DNA from: Lewinellaceae bacterium
GTDB lineage: Bacteria > Bacteroidota > Bacteroidia > Chitinophagales > Saprospiraceae
Reading direction: 5' to 3'
Assembly: GCA_020636215.1 (NCBI GenBank)
Contig: JACJYG010000005.1
Coordinates: forward strand, 310,001 to 374,000
Length of the DNA stretch: 64,000 nt
Both the position numbers and the translations under genes were made by a program. This document shows, in pieces, positions 17,890-25,620 of the stretch. The notes under the pieces are model-generated. The model did not search any database and was not told the DNA's origin. It saw nothing but the letters and a program-made list of their open reading frames with translations. How positions within the stretch are numbered: the stretch's first letter is position 1; each line of letters starts with the position of its first letter.

Positions 17890-18981
17890 CTAGGGAATCG
17901 GCTTACTCAACCGAAAAGCCACCCTGCGGTTTTTCAGTCGCCCGCCGGGGGTGTCATTGGAAGCGATGGGATACAGTTCGCCAAAGCCTTTAGGGCTAAG
18001 CCGGTGGCGGGGGATGCCTTTGCCCATCAGGTAATCGGCCACAGCATCAGACCGGCCCTGGGAGAGCCTTTGATTGGAACTGGCGCTTCCCACATTGTCG
18101 GTATGGCCGAAGATATCGAGGTTGAGGCCCGGGTGGTGTTTCATCAGCAGCGCCAGATAGTCCAACTCGGCCTTGGAGGAGGGAAGTAGTATGGCGCTAC
18201 CACTTTCAAACTGCAGGTTGTCAAGTGTGATGATCTCGCCCTTGAGCAGGCCTTCCGCTTTTTTGCCTTTCAGCTCAATAGGGGCGGCTTCCTCCACCTT
18301 GGTGAATTCCAGTTTTTCAAAACAGATGGCGTGGCGGTTGTTGAAAGCGCCGGTGGCGGCCGTCACGCCCCAGTACACCTTGCTATTGCCTTTGAATATC
18401 TTATTGATGATGTCTCCCTTGTACGTTAGCACAGTTTTGCCATCTAACACGATACTCAATTGATTGCCGGCCGGCGACCAGGCGACCTTCATGGGATGCT
18501 GCCGGCAGTCCTCGATATTGGGGATGGCCACCGGGCCTTTCAGGTTGAAACGGTGGTTGACCTGGCCGTCGCGCAGCAGGGCGATGTGGTCTTCGTAGGG
18601 GTCGCCCAGGTGGTCGTTGAGCCAGGTGTCGATCTCGATACCCAGAGAAGGTTCCAGGCCGGCGAAGCCCATGCCTTCCCCCTGATAGCCGGTGCGGTGG
18701 GCGTAAGGGTGAAACACAAAAACGATGCCGTCGGCGCCATCCCGGTCTTTACATCCCAGCATTACCTTGAGTTCCATTTCAAAAGGCGCGCTCAGGTCAA
18801 TGGCTTCTTTGTACCAGATGGAACCGGAGGCCCACTCCCGGTCGGGGGTCAGTTGGATACAGTTGTCGCCGGTGACGATGGCCTCGCCGTCGAGGCGGAA
18901 ATCGGAAATGTCAGCCGGCTGGGCAAAAAGGCTGGACATAAAGAGGCAAAAAAGCAGGAAGAGCGGGTAGTGATGCTTCAT
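17890..18981 (-). CDS. L-type lectin-like domain fused to OmpA peptidoglycan-binding domain
   Basis: A 363-residue exported protein with signal peptide MKHHYPLFLLFCLFMSSLFA. Residues of about 22-230 resemble bacterial legume-type lectin domains: ADGIVFVFHPYAHRTGYQGE, then LEPSLGIEIDTWLNDHLGDP and HIALLRDGQVNHR, with the Asp/Asn pattern used for metal and sugar binding. Residues of about 245-360 form an OmpA-like domain (LNLDIFGHTDNVGSASSNQR, LSPKGFGELYPIASND, KNRRVAFRL). The OmpA part should anchor the protein to peptidoglycan and the lectin part bind glycans. The sugar is unknown. The gene is divergent from the Kazal-like gene. Confidence 0.85.
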   Translation of the reverse strand: MKHHYPLFLLFCLFMSSLFAQPADISDFRLDGEAIVTGDNCIQLTPDREWASGSIWYKEAIDLSAPFEMELKVMLGCKDRDGADGIVFVFHPYAHRTGYQGEGMGFAGLEPSLGIEIDTWLNDHLGDPYEDHIALLRDGQVNHRFNLKGPVAIPNIEDCRQHPMKVAWSPAGNQLSIVLDGKTVLTYKGDIINKIFKGNSKVYWGVTAATGAFNNRHAICFEKLEFTKVEEAAPIELKGKKAEGLLKGEIITLDNLQFESGSAILLPSSKAELDYLALLMKHHPGLNLDIFGHTDNVGSASSNQRLSQGRSDAVADYLMGKGIPRHRLSPKGFGELYPIASNDTPGGRLKNRRVAFRLSKPIP

Positions 18982-19114
18982 GATCGCCGGGTTTTGGGTA
19001 AGTAGCTAATATTTTTTTAAACGGAAAAATTCCTGTTTGAGTTGCAGGCGCCAGGCAGCAATTCCCCCTTTGGATGCCTCCTTTTTTATGGAAGTATGCC
19101 TAAAATCATTCGAT

Positions 19115-19861
19115 ATGAAAGTTGTAAATATGCTTAAGACATTAGCGCTCCTGCCGTTTTGCCTGGCCTTTGCGTTCCATCTTGGCGCCCAGGAAGTAAT
19201 CTGCGTGGATTCCACCCACTACAATCCGGACCAGGCCTGTTTGGCGATCTTCGACCCTGTTTGCGGTTGTGACCATTCTATTCCTTCCAACTCTTGCTAC
19301 GCTTTTGCCTACAACGCCCTGAGCTGCTGGACGGGCGTCTGCCCTGAAGTGAATTCCGGCTGTGAGGTTAAGTTCGAATACGCTATCGATGGCGATGAAC
19401 TGCACCTGACGAACCAGTCTATCATTGGGGTTGGTGATAGCATTACCACTTTCATTTGGAACAATAATTACGAGCCTTTTTCTCAGGAGGAGAACGCTGT
19501 TTTTTCTCTTCCGGATGGAGAAACGGAATTTAAAATCAGCCTGCAGATACGGACACAGAACGGTTGCGATGCCTATTGCACCTACCGCATCACCCGCTCT
19601 ATCGATGCTGTGGAGGAGTTGGCTAAAGCTGCCGGGCCCGACGTTTTTCCCAATCCGGCTTCAGGGACGCTTCACATTCGGTTTCAGGAACCGCTGGAGC
19701 ATCTGAGCCTGTTCAGCCTCGATGGAAAGGAGCGGCTCCGCCGGCCGTTGGGCAAAGTGCAAGAGGCGGAAGTGGATGTTGCCAGGCTCGCTTCGGGCGT
19801 ATACGTGCTTGTTTTGTTCGATGGGGAAAGGAGGTATTACCGCAAAGTGGTGTTGCAGTAG
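19115..19861 (+). CDS. Secreted Kazal-like cysteine-rich protein with T9SS tail
   Basis: A 248-residue exported protein. I chose the ATG at 19115 because MKVVNMLKTLALLPFCLAFA is a clear signal peptide; the frame is open upstream to 19037 without similar content. The mature N-terminus has a Kazal-like pattern (FDPVCGCDHSIPSNSCYAFA followed by CWTGVC). A middle part resembles a PKD-like fold (LHLTNQSIIGVGDSITTFIW). The C-terminus is a T9SS sorting domain (DVFPNPASGTLHIRFQ, later LASGVYVLVLF and YYRKVVLQ). Kazal modules classically inhibit serine proteases, but activity here is untested. Confidence 0.75.
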   Translation: MKVVNMLKTLALLPFCLAFAFHLGAQEVICVDSTHYNPDQACLAIFDPVCGCDHSIPSNSCYAFAYNALSCWTGVCPEVNSGCEVKFEYAIDGDELHLTNQSIIGVGDSITTFIWNNNYEPFSQEENAVFSLPDGETEFKISLQIRTQNGCDAYCTYRITRSIDAVEELAKAAGPDVFPNPASGTLHIRFQEPLEHLSLFSLDGKERLRRPLGKVQEAEVDVARLASGVYVLVLFDGERRYYRKVVLQ

Positions 19862-19912
19862 CAGGCTCATGCTGCCGGATTTTAGAACCGTCTTCCATTC
19901 CTCCAATCCCCT

Positions 19913-21991
19913 CTATTCCACCAGTATCTCATCCAGAAACACCCAGCACGGCTGTCCTGGATTAGGGTGCCAGCCCGGGTTGCGCAACTGGCTTTTTACT
20001 TCCACTTTCACAAAACGCGCCTCCACGGGCTCAAAAGATTGGGTGAAGTTGCGGGTGTGCGCGTTGGTGGGTTTCGCCGTTTCCGGATAATCCGTTGTGG
20101 CGGCTTTCCGGTATTGCTTGCCATCGATTGAAGTCGAAACCGACATGCCGCGGGGGAAGAAAATCCAGGCGCCGGTATCTTCCAGGGCGCCTATAGTCAC
20201 TGCCGAAACCGGAGCGGCCTTACCGAGGTCGATGATAGCGGCCATGCTTTCGCCTTCCCAACCGATCCATTTGCCGTCGCTGAAACGCTCGCTGCCCTTG
20301 GTGAAGTCATAGAGCGTCCGATTGCCTTCACCGGCGTAGCGCTCGTTGGGCCGGTTCACCAGCTTTAGCGCCTGAGGCCGGTAGCGCACCCGTACGAATT
20401 GCTTTTCGGCAATCTCGCTGGGGCCCCAGTTTTTCTTGTAGGCGCGGGTGCGCAGATGGGTGCTTTGGGTCAGCACCAGAGGGGCGTCATATTGCAGTGC
20501 GTTGCTGTCGGGCTCGCTGCCATCGAGCGTGTAGCGAATATCCGCCTGGCCGAAGCTGAGGTCCAGGCTGACGATCAGGCTGTCTTCGAACAACTCCTTT
20601 TCGGCGGTGATGAGGGGGGCTTTGAGCTGGACATCCTGAAAAGTAGTGTCCTGCTCCAGTCCGTTCCATATCTCCAGCCCGGGACTGGCTTCCTGCAGGG
20701 CGGCAATGCCAGCGGGCGTCACCTGGCTTTGCCAGGTATACAGCTTTCGCAGGCCAGGCAGGGCTTTTAGGGCCTCCAGGCCGGCATCGGTAATGGCGGC
20801 CCCATAGAGGTTGAGCGATTGCAGGTATCGGGCTTTATGCAGGCGTTGTAAGCTTGCATCGGTGATACGGGTATGGTTCAGGTCCAATTCGATCAAATTG
20901 GGCAAGTGGGCGAGCACACTGAGCATGTCATCATCGACGGCGGTGTGGCTCAGGTCCAGGCGTACTAGTTGGGGGGCTACTTTGCGCAGCAGCTTCAGCT
21001 TTTGGGCGGTGAGGGCGGTATCATAGGAGAGATCGACTTCTACCAGAGGGCTTTCCTGAGCGATAGGCTTCGCCGGAACGCCGGCTTGTTGCAGCTTTCG
21101 CAGGGCGCCGCTGGATGGGGCCTCCACCTGCCGGGCAAGGGTACGCCAGGCATTGTTCGTCTTGCTTTCCAGAAGGGTGCGCAAGGCTTCGGGTACTTCC
21201 AACTGGCCCACCCGGACGGTTGTGTCTGCGCCGGTGGCGATCCACCATTGGAGCAGGGCCAGTTCTTCGGCTTCCAGCTGCGGCAATCCTTCGGGTGGCA
21301 TGTGTTCTTCTGCACTTTTGGGAAGGATGATGCGTTGCACCAGCAGGCTCTCCCAGGGCTTGCCGGCCAATATCGCGGAGCCGTGTTCGCCGCCTTTCAG
21401 CAGGGCGGCCGCTTCATGCATCATGAGCCGGCCCTTGGTTTTATCCGGGTTGTGGCAACTGACGCACTTCTTACCAAGGATGGGTTGAATAAAAGCGGTA
21501 TACACCACGGCGCTGTCCAGGTTGTCAATCACCGCCTCTTCGGCAGGCTGCCCGGCGCCCATTAGCCGGCTGAGGCCAGCCGGGGCGTGCTCCCATAGAT
21601 AATTTTTCCCGTGGGTCAGCATGCCTCCATAATGGCCTGCCAGGATTAGCACAGCAATATTGAGCGCCAAAACGGGAAAGGCCAAACGGGGGTTATTGCG
21701 CTGCCACCAGGCCACCACTGCCAGTGCGGCAACGCCAATGCCGGCCCATTGATGCCAGCCGAGCATGCCGGGCTCGTATCCGCCTTCCAGCGAAAGTAAA
21801 TAACCCAGGGCTGCTGCCAGTACCGCACTAGCCATACCCAGGAGCAGGGCGAATCGTACCGGCGTCTCCCAACCGTTGGGCCGCCGCCAGCGCCGCCAGG
21901 CTTCCATACCGAATGCCAGTAGTAGAAAGCCAATCGGCAAGTGGACAACAAGTGGGTGAAAGCGTCCGAGGAAAGGTAAGATGTTCATCAT
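19913..21991 (-). CDS. Multidomain membrane protein: DUF2231, cytochrome c, LRR, discoidin-like
   Basis: A 692-residue mosaic. Residues of about 1-120 are a DUF2231-type membrane domain (LGRFHPLVVHLPIGFLLLAF and three more hydrophobic segments). A planctomycete-type cytochrome c domain follows with heme motif CVSCH near 178 and distal HMPPEGLP. Leucine-rich repeats fill about 330-440 (LVRLDLSHTAVDDDMLSVLA, LIELDLNHTRITDASLQRLH). A chitobiase C-terminal-like segment (IRYTLDGSEPDSNALQYD) and a discoidin-like domain to the end come last. The last two domains are homologous to the next gene upstream. It is the last gene of the DUF1549/DUF1501 unit. It may couple periplasmic electron transfer to carbohydrate binding (inference). 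Confidence 0.8.
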   Translation of the reverse strand: MMNILPFLGRFHPLVVHLPIGFLLLAFGMEAWRRWRRPNGWETPVRFALLLGMASAVLAAALGYLLSLEGGYEPGMLGWHQWAGIGVAALAVVAWWQRNNPRLAFPVLALNIAVLILAGHYGGMLTHGKNYLWEHAPAGLSRLMGAGQPAEEAVIDNLDSAVVYTAFIQPILGKKCVSCHNPDKTKGRLMMHEAAALLKGGEHGSAILAGKPWESLLVQRIILPKSAEEHMPPEGLPQLEAEELALLQWWIATGADTTVRVGQLEVPEALRTLLESKTNNAWRTLARQVEAPSSGALRKLQQAGVPAKPIAQESPLVEVDLSYDTALTAQKLKLLRKVAPQLVRLDLSHTAVDDDMLSVLAHLPNLIELDLNHTRITDASLQRLHKARYLQSLNLYGAAITDAGLEALKALPGLRKLYTWQSQVTPAGIAALQEASPGLEIWNGLEQDTTFQDVQLKAPLITAEKELFEDSLIVSLDLSFGQADIRYTLDGSEPDSNALQYDAPLVLTQSTHLRTRAYKKNWGPSEIAEKQFVRVRYRPQALKLVNRPNERYAGEGNRTLYDFTKGSERFSDGKWIGWEGESMAAIIDLGKAAPVSAVTIGALEDTGAWIFFPRGMSVSTSIDGKQYRKAATTDYPETAKPTNAHTRNFTQSFEPVEARFVKVEVKSQLRNPGWHPNPGQPCWVFLDEILVE

Positions 21992-22064
21992 AAGAAAAAG
22001 TCAAAAGGTAAAAGGTAAAAGGGGCTCAGCTAAGGCTGGATAACCCGATTGCTGTTCAGAGCCC

Positions 22065-22874
22065 TCACCGAAAGATTAGCTCGTCAATAAATAACCAGGC
22101 CGGCGTACCGGCCCCTTGATGCCAGACGGGAAGTAGGCCGAAATGGCGTACGGCCACTTCCCAGAATTGCGCCCTTGTGGGAGGAATAGCAATTTTATAA
22201 AAATGCATGCCACCCTTGTCTTCTGCGCCGGGAGGGGCAATTTCCAGGCGGCCCAATTCCTGATAATTAATACCGTCTTTACTGGCCCGCACTTCAATAG
22301 CGGAAGGCGGAAAGATCCAGGAACCAGCATCTACCATGCTGCTCACCAGCAACTCATGGGCCTCTATAGGTTCTTCCAGTTGGAGGTGCAATACGGCATC
22401 CGCACCGTTGAAGCCCAGCCACTCCCCGTCGCGGAAATTTCCGCTGCCTTTGCGCCCGTCTACCAAGCCGGCAGCACCCCGGCCGGCATACTGTGGCGAT
22501 GGCGCCTCGGCCAGGCTTGCAGCCACTACCGACAGCGATAGGCCCCGGCGGACAAACTCCGCCCCAATGCTTTCACTGGCCTGGAAGGAGGGATGAAAGG
22601 CACGGGCATTCAGCTGCCCATCCTGCCGGATGATGACCGGGCTTTCGTATAAGGCCGACTTTTCATCGGGCTCACTGCCATCCAGGGTATAATGGATTTG
22701 CACTCCTTCCCACCCCAGTGAGAGTTGAACCAGCGTACTGTCCTGAAATAACGGTCCCTCATACTCCATCTGCGGGGTTCCGAGCTTAAATTCCATGCCT
22801 TCTGCGTAGTGCTGAGCCTGGAGAGGGAATAGGAGGAATAACAGGCTGAAAAGGCTGAAAATATTTTTGATCAT
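22065..22874 (-). CDS. Exported chitobiase-like/discoidin-like domain protein
   Basis: A 269-residue exported protein with signal peptide MIKNIFSLFSLLFLLFPLQA. The first half has a chitobiase/FN3-like segment (VQIHYTLDGSEPDEKSALYE) and the second a discoidin (F5/8 type C)-like segment (YAGRGAAGLVDGRKGSGNFR, then GEWLGFNGADAVLHLQL and ending WLFIDELIFR). The whole protein parallels the C-terminal 270 residues of the downstream gene, so one arose from duplication of the other. It lies 73 bp upstream of that gene and 54 bp downstream of the beta-propeller gene, and is probably in the same operon. A carbohydrate-binding role is likely but unproven. Confidence 0.75.
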   Translation of the reverse strand: MIKNIFSLFSLLFLLFPLQAQHYAEGMEFKLGTPQMEYEGPLFQDSTLVQLSLGWEGVQIHYTLDGSEPDEKSALYESPVIIRQDGQLNARAFHPSFQASESIGAEFVRRGLSLSVVAASLAEAPSPQYAGRGAAGLVDGRKGSGNFRDGEWLGFNGADAVLHLQLEEPIEAHELLVSSMVDAGSWIFPPSAIEVRASKDGINYQELGRLEIAPPGAEDKGGMHFYKIAIPPTRAQFWEVAVRHFGLLPVWHQGAGTPAWLFIDELIFR

Positions 22875-22928
22875 TGTCTTTTTGCTGTGATATTATATCA
22901 GGTTCTGCTGATCTGGAGATCGGCAGAA

Positions 22929-23972
22929 CTAAACTCTTTCCAGTTTGATCGGATACGTCTTACCCGAATTCCACTGAGCAACATATAAGTTCTCTTCATC
23001 ATCCACACATACATCATGCGGATGCTGGAAAATTTTCAGCACCTGGTGGAGAGGGCTTAACTTTCCCTTGTTATCATATTCCGGCGCACTGCCTCCAGGA
23101 GCGGAAACCACTTTGTTATCCGGCCCGAGGATGGTGACGAAGCCGGTGCCGGAGTTCATAGGAAGCTGCGAAACAAGGGTAGCCAGATAGACGTGCTTTC
23201 CGTGCACCACCGGCCGGCAGATGTAAGCGCCCGGCAATGGGATCACTTCCATCAGTTCGCCGCCCAGCGAGAAGCGCTTGAGCTTGTTTTGCATGCGTGC
23301 GGTGATGAGCAGGGTAGGGGAGCCTGCTTCTCTGGTATCCAGGCAGATCCCGTGGGCATTGTCGAAAAATTGATCTCCCTCACCGCGGCCGCCAAACACG
23401 TGGAGCAATTCGCCTTTGGCGTTGTAGTGCAGGATGTACTGCAGGCCGTAACCATCCGCCACGAAGATATCACCGTTGGGGGCGATGGCTGTTTCGGTGG
23501 GGATATACTGATCCGCGCGCTCATATTTTCCCGATTCGGCCGGCCAGGGCAGCACCAGCACCACTTTCCCATCGATGGTGGTTTTGATCACTTCATGGCG
23601 GCTGTTGTCCGAGATATAGAGAAAATCCTCTCCGTTTTCCCGATTCAGGGTCAGGCCGTGGGCGCCGGGGTATTCGGTGCCCCAGACTTCCAGCAGCCGG
23701 CCGGATTTGTCATACACAATTACGTTGTTGCGGGTGTGGTTGGTCAGCAGCAGGATGCGCCCTTTGGAATCCTGCACCATCTCATGGCAGTCATTAACCG
23801 GGTAATACTGGGCATTCAGCGCCCCCCAGTTCAGGTCGATGCGGTAGCGGTGGCTGTTGTGGCCGATGATCAGCTCGCGAAAGGGCTGCCAGTCGCGCCA
23901 GGCGGCCCCGGGAAGCAATGCCGCGCCCATTAAAGCAGCGGCGCTATGTCGGACGAAAGTTCTTCGTTTCAT
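22929..23972 (-). CDS. Exported NHL-repeat six-bladed beta-propeller protein
   Basis: A 347-residue protein. The ATG at 23972 was chosen because MKRRTFVRHSAAALMGAALL is a Tat-like signal (twin Arg before a hydrophobic stretch); the frame is open 13 codons further into the neighbouring gene. NHL-type blades follow (HGLTLNRENGEDFLYISDNS, IAPNGDIFVADGYGLQYILH, NAHGICLDTR and HPHDVCVDDEENLYVAQWN). It begins 1 bp before the stop of the DUF1501 gene, so translation is coupled. No catalytic residues are recognisable. Related propellers accompany DUF1501/DUF1549 genes in planctomycetes and Bacteroidota. Confidence 0.82.
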   Translation of the reverse strand: MKRRTFVRHSAAALMGAALLPGAAWRDWQPFRELIIGHNSHRYRIDLNWGALNAQYYPVNDCHEMVQDSKGRILLLTNHTRNNVIVYDKSGRLLEVWGTEYPGAHGLTLNRENGEDFLYISDNSRHEVIKTTIDGKVVLVLPWPAESGKYERADQYIPTETAIAPNGDIFVADGYGLQYILHYNAKGELLHVFGGRGEGDQFFDNAHGICLDTREAGSPTLLITARMQNKLKRFSLGGELMEVIPLPGAYICRPVVHGKHVYLATLVSQLPMNSGTGFVTILGPDNKVVSAPGGSAPEYDNKGKLSPLHQVLKIFQHPHDVCVDDEENLYVAQWNSGKTYPIKLERV

Positions 23973-23973
23973 A

Positions 23974-25455
23974 TCAGGCGAGTAAGTCTTTGACCAGTTT
24001 ACCTTCCACATCTGTCAGGCGGAAGCGGCGGCCCTGGTATTTGTAGGTCAGCCGTTCGTGGTCGATGCCCAGCAGGTGGAGCAGGGTGGCCTGGAAATCG
24101 TGTACATGAACCGGGTTTTCGGTGATGTTGTAGCCGAAATCATCCGTTTCTCCATAGACGATGCCTGGTTTGATGCCCCCTCCGGCCATCCAGATGCTGA
24201 AGCAGCGCGGGTGGTGGTCGCGGCCGTAGTTGGTATCAGTCAGGATGCCCTGGGAGTAATTGGTGCGGCCGAACTCTCCGCCCCAGATGACGAGGGTGTC
24301 ATCCAGCATGCCCCGCTGTTTGAGGTCCAGGATCAGGGCAGCAGAGGCCTGGTCGACATCTTTGGCTTGCCGGGCCACGGCGGAAGGAAGGTTATCGTGC
24401 TGATCCCAGCCCATGTGGTACAACTGGATGAAGCGCACGTTGCGTTCCGCCAGGCGGCGCGCCAGCAGGCAATTGGCGGCGAAAGTGCCGGGCGTCATCG
24501 CGTCGGGGCCGTACATGCGGTAAATGTATTCGGGCTCGTCGGAGATGTCCATCACTTCCGGAACCGAAGTTTGCATGCGGTAGGCCATTTCGTACTGGGC
24601 AATGCGGCTGCTGATCTCCGGGTCGCCGAATTGATCGAGTTGCTGCTGGTTGAGGGCGGCGATGCGGTCCAGCATCTCCCGGCGGCTCTGCCGGCTCATG
24701 CCATCCGGATCCTGGAGATAGAGCACCGGGTCTTTTCCGGAACGAAATTGTACGCCCTGGTGCAGGGAGTGCAGAAAACCGTTGCCCCACAGGCGCGAGT
24801 ACAAAGGCTGGCCATTGGGGCGCCCCGTGCCCCGCGACAGCATTACGCAAAAGGTAGGCAGGTTCTCATTGGTGCTGCCCAGGCCGTAGCTGAGCCATGA
24901 GCCTATACTGGGCCGGCCGGGCTGCTGTGATCCGGTCTGAAAAAAAGTTATCGCCGGATCGTGATTAATGGCCTCGGTATACATTGACTTGACGATGCAA
25001 ATGTCGTCTACGACCTTCGAAGTGTAGGGCAACAGCTCACTGAGCCAGGCGCCACTCTGTCCGTGCTGGTTAAATTTGTAAAAAGAACCAGCCAGTGGGA
25101 AGGAAGACTGGCCAGAGGTCATCCCCGTCAGGCGCTGGCCCATTCGTACAGATTCCGGCAGCTCCTGTCCCCGCAATTGGTTGAGCAAGGGTTTATGATC
25201 GAACAATTCCAACTGTGACGGCCCGCCGCTTTGGAAAAGGTAGATCACCCGCTTGGCTTTAGGTGCGAAATGGGTGAGCCCCAATACGCCGCCACTTCCC
25301 TCACCGGCAGCCGTGATCAGGCCATTTTCGTTGGTGCGAAAAAGATTGCAGCCCAGGAGGCTTGCCAGCGCCGCCGTCCCCACGCCAATACTGGCCCGGG
25401 ACATAAATGCCCGCCGGTTCATCAAATGTGATCTTTCGTTTATTGGATCAGACAT
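23974..25455 (-). CDS. DUF1501 family exported protein (sulfatase-like fold)
   Basis: A 493-residue protein of the DUF1501 family. The N-terminus has a Tat-like or lipoprotein signal (MNRRAFMSRASIGVGTAALA, then SLLGC); the start could be residue 1 at 25455 or Met12 at 25422. Family features include VIYLFQSGGPSQLELFDHKP, QLYHMGWDQHDNLP, LVIWGGEFGRTNYSQG, GRDHHPRCFSIWMAGGGIKP and HDFQATLLHLLGIDHERLTY. The His/Asp-rich pattern resembles the alkaline phosphatase/sulfatase superfamily. It is coupled to the propeller gene and follows the DUF1549/DUF1553 gene after a repeat-filled gap of 165 bp. The activity is unknown. Confidence 0.88.
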   Translation of the reverse strand: MSDPINERSHLMNRRAFMSRASIGVGTAALASLLGCNLFRTNENGLITAAGEGSGGVLGLTHFAPKAKRVIYLFQSGGPSQLELFDHKPLLNQLRGQELPESVRMGQRLTGMTSGQSSFPLAGSFYKFNQHGQSGAWLSELLPYTSKVVDDICIVKSMYTEAINHDPAITFFQTGSQQPGRPSIGSWLSYGLGSTNENLPTFCVMLSRGTGRPNGQPLYSRLWGNGFLHSLHQGVQFRSGKDPVLYLQDPDGMSRQSRREMLDRIAALNQQQLDQFGDPEISSRIAQYEMAYRMQTSVPEVMDISDEPEYIYRMYGPDAMTPGTFAANCLLARRLAERNVRFIQLYHMGWDQHDNLPSAVARQAKDVDQASAALILDLKQRGMLDDTLVIWGGEFGRTNYSQGILTDTNYGRDHHPRCFSIWMAGGGIKPGIVYGETDDFGYNITENPVHVHDFQATLLHLLGIDHERLTYKYQGRRFRLTDVEGKLVKDLLA

Positions 25456-25481
25456 GGTGTTGTTTTTTTAGGTCAGATAGA

Positions 25482-25585
25482 TTGCCCGGCTCGCAGAGAT
25501 TTATCCGGCTGGCTAGACGGACGGGTCTTGTATGTCTTGTATGTCTGGTGTGCTTGCCCGGCTCGCAGAGACGGGTCTGGTGTGT
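25482..25585. repeat. Dispersed intergenic repeat cassette, minus orientation
   Basis: Positions 25482-25525, read on the minus strand, are identical over 44 bp to 52344-52387 and to the matching part of 52442-52495. A second block at 25543-25577 matches 52280-52312, including the core CTCTGCGAGCCGGGCAAGC. Between the two are TGTCTTGTATG units matching the ACACACCAGACG minisatellite of the distant locus. Here the cassette separates the DUF1549/DUF1553 gene from the DUF1501 gene. Confidence 0.8.
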
Positions 25586-25620
25586 CAGCACGACTGTACA
25601 CTGCTTACTGCCGACTGGAA

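Noticed and set aside
23193..23933. 246-codon plus-strand open frame
   Set aside because: It is antisense to the NHL propeller gene and has no family resemblance.
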